This document shows, piece by piece, positions 37,004 through 46,151 of a stretch of 50,714 nt of DNA (position 1 is its first letter; the number at the start of each line of letters is the position of its first letter). The translations under genes were made by a program, and so were the position numbers. Under the pieces are notes generated by a model. It was not told the DNA's origin. It did no database searches and saw only the letters and a list, made by a program, of their open reading frames with translations. The stretch is from Xenorhabdus thuongxuanensis (lineage in GTDB: Bacteria > Pseudomonadota > Gammaproteobacteria > Enterobacterales > Enterobacteriaceae). The DNA lies in the NCBI RefSeq assembly GCF_001908095.1, contig NZ_MKGR01000025.1, positions 1 to 50,714 of the forward strand. Direction: 5' to 3'.

Positions 37004-38524
37004 ATGTCACAACAACAACAGGGAGCTGAACAGGCTCCTGATTTGAATAACGAACTGAAAACGCGCCGTGAAAAACTGGCTGCTCTACGCAGCAACGGCA
37101 TTGCTTTCCCAAATGATTTTCGTCGCGAAAACATTTCCGTAGATCTGCATACCAAATACGATGACAAGACTAAGGAAGAATTAGAAGAGCTTGACATCGA
37201 AGTGACCGTCGCTGGTCGTATGATGACACGTCGTATCATGGGTAAGGCCTCTTTTGCAACCTTGCAAGACATGGGTGGTCGCATTCAGATTTACGTTTCC
37301 CGTGATGACCTGCCGGAAGGTATTTACAACACTCAGTTCAAGAAATGGGATTTGGGTGACATTTTAGGTGCACGCGGTAAGCTGTTCAAAACTCAAACGG
37401 GTGAACTTTCTATCCATTGTACTGAGTTGCGCTTGCTGACTAAGGCATTGCGTCCACTGCCGGATAAATTCCATGGTTTGGCGGATCAGGAAACTCGCTA
37501 TCGTCAGCGTTATTTGGATCTGATCTCGAATGATGAATCACGCAAGGCATTCCAGATCCGTTCCCACGTTATGTCGGCATTACGCAGCTTCATGATCCAA
37601 AAAGGCTTTATGGAAGTTGAAACGCCAATGATGCAGGCGATCCCAGGTGGTGCAAGTGCGCGTCCATTCATTACGCACCATAACGCGTTGGATATCGACA
37701 TGTACTTGCGCATTGCGCCAGAACTGTATCTGAAACGTTTGGTAGTCGGTGGTTTTGAGCGTGTTTTTGAAATCAACCGCAACTTCCGTAATGAAGGTGT
37801 TTCTCCGCGCCACAATCCAGAGTTCACTATGATGGAACTCTACATGGCTTATGCGGATTACCAGGATCTAATCGTACTGACCGAAGAACTGTTCCGTACT
37901 TTGACTCAAGAAGTACTGGGTACAACATTGGTGAAATACGGCGAACAGGAATTCGATTTTGGTCAGCCTTTTACCAAGATGACCATGAAAGAAGCGATCT
38001 GCAAATATCGTCCAGAAACCAACATGGCGGATCTGGATGATATGGACAAAGCGGTTGCTATCGCGAAATCCTTGGGTATTGATGTTGAAAAGGGCTGGGG
38101 CTTAGGCCGTGTGCAGTGTGAAATCTTTGAAGAAACCGCTGAAAGCCACCTGATTCAGCCGACATTCATTACAGAATATCCGGCAGAAGTTTCTCCGCTG
38201 GCACGCCGTAACGATGACAACCCATTCATTACTGATCGCTTTGAATTCTTCATCGGTGGCCGTGAAATTGGTAACGGCTTCTCGGAGCTGAACGATGCGG
38301 AAGATCAGGCAGAACGCTTTGCAGAGCAGGTTCGCCAGAAAGATCAGGGTGATGACGAAGCGATGTTCTACGATGAAGACTACATTACTGCGTTGGAGCA
38401 CGGCTTGCCGCCAACAGCAGGCTTAGGTATTGGTATCGACCGTATGGTGATGTTGTTCACTGACAGCCATACGATCCGTGACGTTATCCTGTTCCCGGCA
38501 ATGCGTCCGCATACGCATAAATAA
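37004..38524 (+). CDS. lysS: Lysyl-tRNA synthetase, class II
   Basis: The 506-residue enzyme charges tRNA-Lys. The N-terminal anticodon-binding OB domain (about 65-150) includes [21 protein letters not shown]. The class II core has motif 2 ([21 protein letters not shown], about 260-280) and motif 3 ([15 protein letters not shown], about 475-490). It is cotranscribed with prfB, as in E. coli. A strong terminator follows at 38549. Confidence 0.97.
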   Translation: MSQQQQGAEQAPDLNNELKTRREKLAALRSNGIAFPNDFRRENISVDLHTKYDDKTKEELEELDIEVTVAGRMMTRRIMGKASFATLQDMGGRIQIYVSRDDLPEGIYNTQFKKWDLGDILGARGKLFKTQTGELSIHCTELRLLTKALRPLPDKFHGLADQETRYRQRYLDLISNDESRKAFQIRSHVMSALRSFMIQKGFMEVETPMMQAIPGGASARPFITHHNALDIDMYLRIAPELYLKRLVVGGFERVFEINRNFRNEGVSPRHNPEFTMMELYMAYADYQDLIVLTEELFRTLTQEVLGTTLVKYGEQEFDFGQPFTKMTMKEAICKYRPETNMADLDDMDKAVAIAKSLGIDVEKGWGLGRVQCEIFEETAESHLIQPTFITEYPAEVSPLARRNDDNPFITDRFEFFIGGREIGNGFSELNDAEDQAERFAEQVRQKDQGDDEAMFYDEDYITALEHGLPPTAGLGIGIDRMVMLFTDSHTIRDVILFPAMRPHTHK

Positions 38525-38548
38525 TCATTTTTTGATTAAAACCAGCTA

Positions 38549-38584
38549 AACGCTCTGTCCGGTTAATCGGACAGAGCGTTTTTT
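38549..38584 (+). terminator. Terminator of prfB-lysS
   Basis: An 11-bp stem CGCTCTGTCCG / CGGACAGAGCG with a 6-base loop, flanked by AA and TT, is followed by six Ts. It lies 24 bp after the lysS stop. Confidence 0.92.
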
Positions 38585-38696
38585 ACATACATCAAAAAAG
38601 CTTAAACAACTGACTGAAATATAGACAAATATTAACGATATACTACTTGCTGAGATTCAGTAAGAGGTATATATTTAACGCCATCACTTCGTTGAT

Positions 38697-38770
38697 GCGA
38701 GTGTAGTTCAATGGTAGAACGAGAGCTTCCCAAGCTCTATACGAGGGTTCGATTCCCTTCACTCGCTCCA
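38697..38770 (+). tRNA. glyU: tRNA-Gly (anticodon CCC)
   Basis: The 74-base cloverleaf has acceptor arms GCGAGTG / CACTCGC, a D arm with GTTCAATGGTAGAAC, anticodon arm AGAGC-TTCCCAA-GCTCT (anticodon CCC), T arm with GGGTTCGATTCCC, and encoded T-CCA. It is nearly identical to E. coli glyU. It lies directly upstream of an accessory region full of mobile-element remnants; tRNA genes are common island integration sites. Confidence 0.97.
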
Positions 38771-39174
38771 AGTCAACACTTCCTACCGTCTACAAAAGTC
38801 TACTAAGCCTAGTAAAATCAAGCAGTACATACTGATATCAATCTCTCTTAGTCTAGTGTTGTCTTCATAAATCTATGCGGAATTGTGTATAGGACATCCT
38901 TGCAAATACGTGATGGATGACGGACAACTGTTCGGGTTTCAGATGAGTGACTCAGTGTATGCGTTAATTGCTCATCAACGGGCTTTAAACTCCAGGGTTG
39001 TGCAGGCTGCATACACCGCGACAAATCTAATCGTACTTATTTTAACCTACATTTAAGATACAAGGGCAGTGAATACGGATTTTCATCAGGACTCTTTGAC
39101 GCCGAATATATGCTTGCGACTACTTTTGTCAGAAAAAATTATTCACTAACTTGATCTTGGGAGGTGTCCATATA
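38771..39174. other. Non-coding stretch after tRNA-Gly
   Basis: No gene is supported in these 404 bp. The segment begins AGTCAACACTTCCTACC and looks like degraded accessory DNA. I searched by eye for a second copy of the tRNA 3' end (TTCGATTCCC...CGCTCCA) further along and found none, so an attachment-site pair is not shown. No integrase is seen. Confidence 0.45.
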
Positions 39175-39443
39175 TGTTTTAAAAAACTTAAACCGCGATA
39201 CATAACGACACTCCCGTTGGATAATGTCGAAGTATTACCTGAAAATAGACACCTCGTCGGGAAAAGTTTCATTATAGCAATGTATCGAACGTGAAAATCT
39301 TACCCTACGTAATCGAATTAAGCGATTGAACCGAAAAACACTGGGCTACTCAAAATCCATTGAAATGCACGACAAAGTTATCAGTACTTTTATCGAAAGA
39401 GAATACTACATTTAAGGTAGTTTAACAGATTGAGTACGTGACA
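39175..39443 (+). mobile_element. Degenerate IS1-family remnant with right end
   Basis: The segment starts at the end of insA (TTTAAAAAACTTAAACCGCG) and goes on to pieces of insB: CGTGAAAATCTTACCC (ENLTLRNRIKRLNRK in translation), then YSKSIEMHDKVISTFIEREY and a stop. Internal bases are deleted near 39240-39290. It ends at TACGTGAC (39442), the right terminal repeat of the GGTCACGTA type. It is not functional. Confidence 0.8.
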
Positions 39444-39575
39444 CATTGTTTCAGTATATATTGAAATAAATTCTGCACTCTTATTTGCGCAATTCTATAA
39501 ACAACAATTTCGTACAATATTTAACATTTAGGCAGAGGTATCGTTAATGTAAATTTAACTTAAGCGAATTATGAG

Positions 39576-39968
39576 ATGATATTTAACACTGATAACTTTT
39601 GGATTCGAAACCCAGAACTTGTTTCAATCTCGACTCTTAGACCTGAAGGAACAAGCAATCAATTTGCAGCGAAATATCTGACCAACTTAATTGGGAAACC
39701 CTTAGATATACTTCTTTTTGACACTATCGATCTCGCTTCTGAGTATGTAGAAAATCATGAATCATGTACTTTTCTAGTCGTCAATACATATCAACGAGTA
39801 GATAACTTTTACATGAACAAAAATACCTTTCTACTTGAGTCGTTTTTCTATTTGTCTCTCGCTTATTATCTTAGTTGTAAAATTTCCCTCGCGTTAGAGA
39901 AAAAGATAGATGAGCAACAAACCATAAAAATCATTAAGCAAACTGGAAATATGAAGTTAATAGGATGA
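39576..39968 (+). pseudogene. BacA-like prephenate decarboxylase fragment
   Basis: The 130-residue frame resembles the N-terminal part of bacilysin BacA-type prephenate decarboxylases (about 200 residues): VSISTLRPEGTSNQFAAKYL corresponds to the VNTLGPEGTS...AA start, and VVNTYQRVDNFYMNKNTFLL to the PHAYDGIKHFYM region. After residue 95 the likeness fades and the frame ends early. Such enzymes turn prephenate into dihydro-phenyl precursors; Photorhabdus has one for 2,5-dihydrophenylalanine. The stop overlaps the start of the next frame (ATGA at 39965), so this was once an operon. Probably truncated; the call rests on memory of the family. Confidence 0.45.
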
Positions 39969-40292
39969 ACAATTTAATTGATATGGTTTTAGTGACAGGA
40001 TCTCCTTATCTACGCAGTTCAGAGTTGAGCCCTGATGAGCAGCTTATGCGCATCGTTACCCTTAGTGATTTTTTCATTGATGTTCACCTTGTGACTAACG
40101 TTGAGTTTGCTGTGTTCATTGAGCTGGGGGGGCTATAGAAGTAAGACATATTGGTCAGAAGAAGGTTTTCAGTTTATCCGAGATAATGGCATTTCAGAAC
40201 CTTTATATTGGCATGATTCTATTTGGAACCAACCAAAGCAAAGTAACCGGCATTGCTTTATTAATGGTTCTGGAGAAGTAACTAATTTTTAG
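39965..40292 (+). pseudogene. Formylglycine-generating-enzyme-like (SUMF1) fragment, frameshifted at G7
   Basis: From 39965 the frame reads MNNLIDMVLVTGSPYLRSSE... then DFFIDVHLVTNVEFAVFIEL, and stops just after a run of seven Gs (40126-40132). With six Gs it would read on as GGYRSKTYWSEEGFQFIRDN and EPLYWHDSIWNQP up to 40292. The pattern F-x-ID-x-x-x-VTN-x-EF-x-x-F-x-x-x-GGY-x(4)-YWSEEG is the N-terminal part of FGE/EgtB-type domains; the catalytic C-terminus is missing. The start overlaps the BacA-like frame and lysE begins 13 bp downstream. Confidence 0.55.
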
Positions 40293-40305
40293 GAGGTAGA
40301 AGTTT

Positions 40306-40908
40306 ATGACTCAATTAATTGCAATGGCAGTTTTTGCCCTTGTAACTTCTATATCACCAGGACCTGTAAACATAATAGCGACAATTACCGGAGCCAATTG
40401 CGGATATATTCGAACTATCCCACATATAACCGGTGCTACAATTGGTTTTGTATCTATTCTATTTTTACTAGGCTTTGGATTAGCTCAAGTTATAAATGAG
40501 GTGCCATATCTAACCGAAATGCTTACCTATATAGGAGGCAGTTTCTTGTTATACTTGGCATATAAAGTTGCTATGCAAAACCCAATGATCGGTGATGATA
40601 GTGAACTAGAGACCAGTGCTCCATCCCTTATACAAGGAATAATGTGCCAATGGCTTAACCCGAAAGCATGGATTGTATCTTTAGCAGGCATATCCGTTTT
40701 TAGTAGTCACGATGCAGAGATTAATGCTCTACTACTTTTTTGTGCGATTTTTTTTATTGTCTGTTATGCATCAATTTCAGCATGGGCTATTTTGGGAATA
40801 ACGATTAGGACAGTTTTGGACACACCTAAACATTATAAGCTTTTCAATCTCACTATGGGGCTATTGTTAGCAATTACGGTCGTATATACTTTTTTTATGT
40901 CAAATTAA
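40306..40908 (+). CDS. LysE/RhtB-family amino acid exporter
   Basis: The 200-residue inner-membrane protein has six hydrophobic segments and the family signature ISPGPVNIIATITGANCGYIRTI (about 16-38), then the G-x-x-x-G helix and QWLNPKAWIVSLAG (about 113-126). It exports amino acids or related compounds. AGGAGG lies just before the ATG. It follows the BacA-like and SUMF-like fragments, so its original cargo may have been an amino-acid-like product of that operon (inference). An AraC regulator lies 0.8 kb downstream, a common partner for such exporters. Confidence 0.9.
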   Translation: MTQLIAMAVFALVTSISPGPVNIIATITGANCGYIRTIPHITGATIGFVSILFLLGFGLAQVINEVPYLTEMLTYIGGSFLLYLAYKVAMQNPMIGDDSELETSAPSLIQGIMCQWLNPKAWIVSLAGISVFSSHDAEINALLLFCAIFFIVCYASISAWAILGITIRTVLDTPKHYKLFNLTMGLLLAITVVYTFFMSN

Positions 40909-40911
40909 GGT

Positions 40912-41694
40912 CTGTTGATGTTTTGTGGTCATAATTCACTCAATCTACATCGGTAACCAGATAATAATAAATGCCAGTGCCAACATACTGGCATAAATCC
41001 GTTCAAGTTTGTCGTATCTTGTCGCTATTGCACGAAAATATTTAACTCTGGCGAATGTATTTTTCACCAAATGACGATAATGATATAAACATTTATCAAT
41101 CTGTTTATCCGATTTTCGGCTATTTTTTCGGTAGGGTATAATTGGCGTTGCTCCTTGTTGTTTAATATGATTTCTGAAAGTCCGACTATCGTATCCTTTG
41201 TTAGCTATCACAAAATCCGAAAGGGGGGATTGTTCGACTAAACTTTCAGTGTGAACAATGTGATGTACTTGTCCCCCAGACAGTTCAAAATAAACAGGCA
41301 AGCCATAACTATCGACTACCAAATGGATTTTGGTTAACGTCCTCCACAACTATTTTCAAGAGCCTCATCTTCATCTGAAGCTGCTCCTGCACTATGCAGG
41401 TGAGCTCGAACGATACTTCCGTCAATAAACAACCATTCCCTATCAGAAAATCCAGATAATCAATTGAAAATAAGCGATAAAATACCTTTCTTTGACCAGA
41501 CATTAAAACGCTGAAAGATGCTATTCCATTTGCCGAATTCTGGCGGTAAATCGCGCTAAGGAATGCTCGTTCTAATTCGATAAAGAATGCCTTCAAAGGT
41601 TAAGCGGTGTTCAGGTTTGTGATAAATCCAACTTGTGTGTTGCATTAACGTGGATAGCTTATTCTAATGGAGATTTGTTAACATGGTTCAACAA
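40912..41694 (-). mobile_element. Degenerate IS5-family (IS427-like) transposase remnant
   Basis: Minus-strand frames 41309-41596 and 40945-41349 together resemble a two-frame IS5-type transposase: FSVLMSGQRKVFYRLFSIDYL (frameshifted), then TKIHLVVDSYGLPVYFELSGG, ANKGYDSRTFRNHIKQQGA, and RVKYFRAIATRYDKLERIYAS. The DDE pieces VVDSYG, NKGYDS and the R-x-x-x-Y-E-like end are visible. There are several frame breaks, so it is dead. Boundaries are approximate; the ends GGTCTGTTGA and (reverse complement) GGATTGTTGA are only loosely alike. Confidence 0.7.
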
Positions 41695-41717
41695 TCCCTA
41701 GAAGGGTATGAGCACAG

Positions 41718-42518
41718 ATGACCAAGCAAAAATTCTATCGTTCGAGCACAGTACCTATTGAACTGCGCTCTTCTAAAAACTCGAAAGCCTGTTACGGGAA
41801 ACACATTCATGAAGAATTTTCCATTGGAGCTGTAGATTGCGGTCATAGTGATTATTTCAATAGTAATATTGAACTTAGAATACAAAAGGGTTCTCTTGTC
41901 ATAGTTAACCCTCTAGAGGTTCATTCATGCAACCCAGTACCAGATACAAATTGGAGCTACAAAATGCTGCATGTATGTCCCAAATGGTTAGGCTATGTGC
42001 AATCGATGGTTGTAGGTAAAAGAATAACGAATTTTATCCCGTTCTCAATTAATCATACCAATGCTCCAGAACTTTATGTACAGTTTCAAGAGTTAGCCAA
42101 CACAATCATTCTTGATAAAGACAAAATGAAAACGGAAGAGGAGAGCATATCTTTTTTTTCCAATCTGTTTTCACAGTCTAATTCCATACCTTTAGAGAAA
42201 GTTGTACCAAAAAGTAATGTATCTAAGGCGTATGAATATATTTGTGAAAATTTTCGAAGTAATATATCAGTAAAGGATATTGCTGTTCACTCTCAATTGA
42301 GTGAGTATCATATTATTCACGCCTTTCAAAAGGCATATGGTATTACTCCACATGCTATGCAAATCGCAATGCGCATTAATGAAGCAAAAGTACTTTTGAA
42401 GCAGGGAATGAATATAGCGTCTGTAGCAACTGAGTTAGGTTTTTATGACCAAAGCCACTTTCATAGGAACTTCAAGAAATTGGTTGCTGCGACTCCTGCG
42501 GAGTATAAAAAAATATAG
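41718..42518 (+). CDS. AraC family transcriptional regulator
   Basis: The 266-residue protein has an N-terminal cupin-like sensor domain (about 20-150, with HIHEEFSIGAVDCGH and VNPLEVHSCNPV) and a C-terminal double helix-turn-helix (about 165-265: ISVKDIAVHSQLSEYHIIHAFQKAYGITPH and IASVATELGFYDQSHFHRNFKKLV). The stop codon's last base is the first base of an IS1 end at 42518, so the very end of the gene may have been reshaped. It is probably a regulator of the LysE exporter upstream (inference from the common pairing). Confidence 0.88.
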   Translation: MTKQKFYRSSTVPIELRSSKNSKACYGKHIHEEFSIGAVDCGHSDYFNSNIELRIQKGSLVIVNPLEVHSCNPVPDTNWSYKMLHVCPKWLGYVQSMVVGKRITNFIPFSINHTNAPELYVQFQELANTIILDKDKMKTEEESISFFSNLFSQSNSIPLEKVVPKSNVSKAYEYICENFRSNISVKDIAVHSQLSEYHIIHAFQKAYGITPHAMQIAMRINEAKVLLKQGMNIASVATELGFYDQSHFHRNFKKLVAATPAEYKKI

Positions 42519-42568
42519 GTCACGTATTCAATCCATTGAAAAGTCTTAAATGTAGTATTCTCTTTCGA
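42518..42568 (-). mobile_element. 51-bp IS1-family right-end remnant
   Basis: GGTCACGTATTCAATCC at 42518 is the terminal repeat, and TTAAATGTAGTATTCTCTTT at 42546-42565 is the reverse complement of the last insB codons and stop seen at 39395-39415. The rest of the element is gone. It joins the AraC stop to an ABC transporter fragment. Confidence 0.75.
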
Positions 42569-42780
42569 TATAGAAATGCGTTGACGTTGTCCTCCTGAAA
42601 GAGTGCGACTAATACTCCAATCATTGATTGAATCATACCCCTGCGGAAATGAGCCAATTTCATCGTCAATTGCAGCATAATTGGCACATTCAGCCATACG
42701 TTCCACATCTGGTGATTCTGAGAATTCAGTGATATTTTTCTGTAGGATTCCGGCTAATAACTTGTCATCTTGCCTGCTGT
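42569..42780 (-). pseudogene. Fragment of a CvaB/RaxB-type ABC exporter ATPase
   Basis: The minus frame reads DDKLLAGILQKNITEFSESP, then DVERMAECANYAAIDDEIGS, FPQGYDS and LSGGQRQRISIS, which is the Q-loop to ABC-signature stretch of peptidase-containing bacteriocin exporters (CvaB/RaxB). The Walker B part is cut off by the IS1 end, and the peptidase, membrane and Walker A parts are absent. A CvaA-like fragment precedes it on the same strand. Confidence 0.75.
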
Positions 42781-42789
42781 AATTCTCTG

Positions 42790-43082
42790 ACTTTCCAATA
42801 TATTGATTGATACTATGACACTATCAAATGGCGCTACAATACGCGACTTCATCATCGCAGATGCATTAATCCTCTGCTGTTGCAGAGTGACTTTCTGTTG
42901 TTGTATCCAGGGATAGATTGTTTTTCTTGTGCTTCTGGCCGAGTCAACTCATCCACTAATTGAAGCTGCTTCCCTTGTGCTCGTGCTATGTTAATTCGAT
43001 ACATGTTCAGTTGAGCAATGGAATTATAATATTTTTTTAGCGCTCGATTAAAATATGTTCTCAAATATATAGTTATTAACAC
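42790..43082 (-). pseudogene. Fragment of an HlyD/CvaA-type membrane fusion protein
   Basis: The minus frame from 43082 has YYNSIAQLNMYRINIARAQG then KQLQLVDELTRPEAQEK, typical of the coiled-coil of CvaA/HlyD exporter proteins, then breaks; a second piece reads RIVAPFDSVIVSIN, the lipoyl-like half motif. Frame changes occur near 42880. With the ABC fragment it shows a former microcin-type I export pair. Confidence 0.65.
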
Positions 43083-43249
43083 CTTAAAAAATAAAAGATT
43101 GTTAAGTATTTTTTGTTATACAGGAGAAAATTAATTAATTTGTTCCCTCCATATCATAAATGCCGTACTATCAGTGTCAAAAATAAAATTATAATCATCT
43201 GGGGAGAAATTAATGCCGCCCTCTATGAAGGCGGATTTTTACTAATAAT

Positions 43250-43591
43250 TTATCGGTCTGAATTCGAAACTATATATGGTTCTATTAATAGCAGCTTGGT
43301 TAATTCCTTGGACGAAGGCTTACTTTTTTCTCCTTTAGGTACCACAAAAAACTCACCTTGCTTTATTATTACGTGATCATTTTTAAAATCTATACGAAGT
43401 TCACCTTCAATAACCATAAACACTTTGTCTTCATCTTCATGTGTGTGCCATATAAAATCACCCTCAGCGAGCAATATGATTATCTTATATTCTTTTGTTT
43501 GAGCTATCACCTTCGGTGACCATATTTCTTCTATTAAATCAAATTCTTGTTTTATATTGTTGACTTTTCTCAATGCTGCAATATGACTCAT
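43250..43591 (-). CDS. Small cupin-domain protein
   Basis: The 113-residue protein is a single cupin barrel with GDFIWHTHEDEDKVFMVIEGEL (motif 1: two His and a Glu) at about 47-68. Motif 2 reads GEFFVVPKGEKSKPSS, where the usual His (G-x-x-H) is missing, so metal binding may be weakened. Family members often act in small-molecule pathways. Orphan gene in a decayed region; function unknown. AAAGGA lies before the ATG. Confidence 0.75.
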   Translation of the reverse strand: MSHIAALRKVNNIKQEFDLIEEIWSPKVIAQTKEYKIIILLAEGDFIWHTHEDEDKVFMVIEGELRIDFKNDHVIIKQGEFFVVPKGEKSKPSSKELTKLLLIEPYIVSNSDR

Positions 43592-43729
43592 GTTATATCC
43601 TTTTCCTTTAACCAGTTTTGGGCTTAAATTTTTAATGCTTACCCATTTTATGGAATTATAGTCTTTTCGTTTTTTATAGTGATGTGATAGATGCCTCCTT
43701 TTTCAGTTACAAACGTAAAACTGAGATTT

Positions 43730-44133
43730 CTATTTCCAGACCACACGCTCAATGACAACGGGCTGCGGAATGTAACGTGACAGCACTGACTGATACTCTT
43801 CCTGCAACGCTTAGTTTCCGGCCATGGAATGGCAAGAATGTGCTGATAGCAACTGTTCAACTGGCGATAGTCGACGTGTGAAATTCGCTGCTGATTCCAG
43901 TAAATTGAAATATTACCTATCTCTCTTCTTGACCGTTCGAAACGCTCAGCTACGCCAAGAGAACGTAATAAAGCCGGTGAGGCGGCGTTCATTGATAATG
44001 CTTTCGAGTACGTTGAGCGAGAAGATCTTTTTTCGACCACCACCACATCAATTCCACTTTTATTCAGACTGCACGTCAGCAGCAGTCCGACAGGACCCAC
44101 ACCTACAATTAATACCTGATAATGGCTTTTCAG
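43730..44133 (-). pseudogene. FAD-dependent monooxygenase, truncated and frameshifted
   Basis: The frame starts SHYQVLIVGVGPVGLLLTCS with the GxGxxG FAD loop, then DVVVVEKR, and continues to LAIPWPETKR before a frame change near 43800, after which the correct reading goes on as QEEYQSVLSRYIPQPVVIER and ends at a TAG (43730-43732). No clear ATG precedes the frame; a CTG stands at the expected place (44131-44133). About a third of a normal PheA/TfdB-type hydroxylase remains. It follows the MFS exporter gene by 15 bp, so the two were probably an operon. Confidence 0.8.
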
Positions 44134-44148
44134 TGCGGCTCCTTATAC

Positions 44149-45387
44149 CTAGCGAATCGCTTCACGATTAATAACTCCCAGCCGCACCACAAAAAGTAGC
44201 CAGCTAATTAACAGTAATAATCCGCCGCCCACCACCGTTACCCGGACATTAGTGGTATCAAGGAAGCCACCCAATAACATGACCATCAGCGTGGCCAGTG
44301 CCTGAATGGAACTGATAGAACCCATGATTTCGCCCTGCTCATTCTCCGGCGCAAGATTTGAAATGCTGCTTATCAGACCGGTCAATGCAAATCCCATGGA
44401 GGTTACGAAAATGGTAATTAATATATGCAGGTAAATAACATTGTTAACCATTGAAATTGCCATTACGGCAAGTGATGACACCACAAGTGAATATCGCACC
44501 ATATTTTCAGGTTTAGCGACTTTGGCAACGTGTCTTACCACTAGATACTGGAATAATGCATAGGTTGCTCCCATTGACGCGAGGAAAGAACCAATCTGAA
44601 ACGAACTGAAACTGTAAATATCCAGCAGATAAGCGGGTAGGAAAGACTCAAACAGCCACCAACCAGCAACAAAAACCGTCCAAATAGCAAATGCCATTCT
44701 CAACTCAGCATGGCTGTAGGCTTTCGCGATTTGCACCAGACCGGAAAAGACATTTATTTTTTCCGGGGTATGCTTTTCCAGGGTATCGGGGAACGCAACC
44801 AAAGTGTAAATAAATAACAGAGTAAAGATGGCAGCCATAATAACAAACGGCGTCATATATCCGCTCAATTGCCCCAGAGAGAAATTGGTTAGCCAGCCTC
44901 CGGTCGGCGGCCCTATTACCCAGGCCAAACCCAGTGCAGTCTGAATCATGGTGAGATTTTTAGTTTTATTGCCCGGCGCGCTGATATCAGCCATGCTTGC
45001 CTGTGCAATCGCCACGTTACCCGCCATCATCCCAGCCAGCAAACGGCTAAACAGCAGTAACCCCGCAGATTCTTCAACAACGGCACAGGCACTGGCGGAA
45101 AAGGCTATTGCAGTACCCGCCACAGTAATTAGCATCATTTTTCTGCGGCCATAAATATCCGACATTTTGCCCAGTATGGAGGCACCAAAAAACTGGCCAA
45201 GAGGATAGATTGCAAGAAAAATCCCCAACATAATCACCTTTTCTTGATGATCCCAGCCATCCGGAAATAGTGAAGCAGCATCGGAAATCATCATATGTGG
45301 GAATATCGCCACCACCATTCCCAAACCGATAAAATCAAGTAGCGCAACCAATACCAGATACCAAATAAGTCCCGATTTTTCTCTCAT
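44149..45387 (-). CDS. MFS drug/metabolite exporter
   Basis: The 412-residue protein has twelve predicted membrane helices and the MFS motif A loop GKMSDIYGRRKMM (about 65-77). It resembles TetA-like drug:proton antiporters in the first half (ASMADIS, GLAWVIGPPTGGWL at about 125-150). The ATG at 45387 (MREKSGLIWYLVLV) has TAGGA before it; the longer frame from 45456 adds unlikely residues. It probably exported the product, or a toxic precursor, of the broken downstream monooxygenase pathway (inference). Confidence 0.9.
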   Translation of the reverse strand: MREKSGLIWYLVLVALLDFIGLGMVVAIFPHMMISDAASLFPDGWDHQEKVIMLGIFLAIYPLGQFFGASILGKMSDIYGRRKMMLITVAGTAIAFSASACAVVEESAGLLLFSRLLAGMMAGNVAIAQASMADISAPGNKTKNLTMIQTALGLAWVIGPPTGGWLTNFSLGQLSGYMTPFVIMAAIFTLLFIYTLVAFPDTLEKHTPEKINVFSGLVQIAKAYSHAELRMAFAIWTVFVAGWWLFESFLPAYLLDIYSFSSFQIGSFLASMGATYALFQYLVVRHVAKVAKPENMVRYSLVVSSLAVMAISMVNNVIYLHILITIFVTSMGFALTGLISSISNLAPENEQGEIMGSISSIQALATLMVMLLGGFLDTTNVRVTVVGGGLLLLISWLLFVVRLGVINREAIR

Positions 45388-46151
45388 TTTTGTATTCCTA
45401 AAATTTACTAATTCAATGCAGATGACTGAACAATTTTGCTGCCATCTGTTGTTCAATCAAACTTAGATATCCTTTGTCAATTGCACTAAAATTGATTATC
45501 CGAATTTAATTGACGTTTGCTCACAATCATATTTTGGATGAAATTAATAATGCACCAGCGGGAGCATTCGCGCAGAAATTTACGATTTCATTTTGTTGGG
45601 TTAGCAATGCCATGTTTTCATTATCAAAGCTCACATAGTGATAAGGTAATCGAGAATGAATTTTGAGTGGTTATTATCATAACTTCTATTATTGTAAAAG
45701 AATTACGATGCATATAGACTGAGATTAGGGATTAAAATCATAAAACTGTAATTTCTTGTTCAAATGCTCCTTTATCTCTGAGTTTAATTTCATAACAAAC
45801 TCTATGATATAATATATAAAGGATCTTGTTGGATTTTTCATTATATAAAATATATCATATCCCATAATAATTAAACCGCTCGTATACGGTATTAATAAAA
45901 CATATCCCTCAATTTCTTTCAGTTATTAAATGATGGATAAAATTTAATCACAAATTAAATGATTTTAAATTAATTTATTTAACGTTATGAGGAGCATAAA
46001 AAATTAGAAAAATAACAAACCAAATAACTTACGAGCACTAATAGGCTGTGAGACGTTCTAATTTTACGAATTACTATAGTTTTTCCGGAATTTAGTGCAT
46101 CAGAGAAAGATGGCACTGTTTGCAATTGAAAAAAGGAGGTTATTCATAATA
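45388..46151. other. Long AT-rich non-coding stretch
   Basis: No gene is supported in these 764 bp. An AT-rich inverted repeat lies at 45804-45858 (arms ATGATATA and TATATCAT, with inner arms ATATATAA and TTATATA). The rest shows only short frames. It holds the upstream region of the MFS gene and the tail of the GlxA-like regulator. Confidence 0.5.

Noticed and set aside
43113..43376. Plus-strand 87-residue frame
   Set aside because: It overlaps the cupin gene on the other strand and shows no domain or ribosome site.
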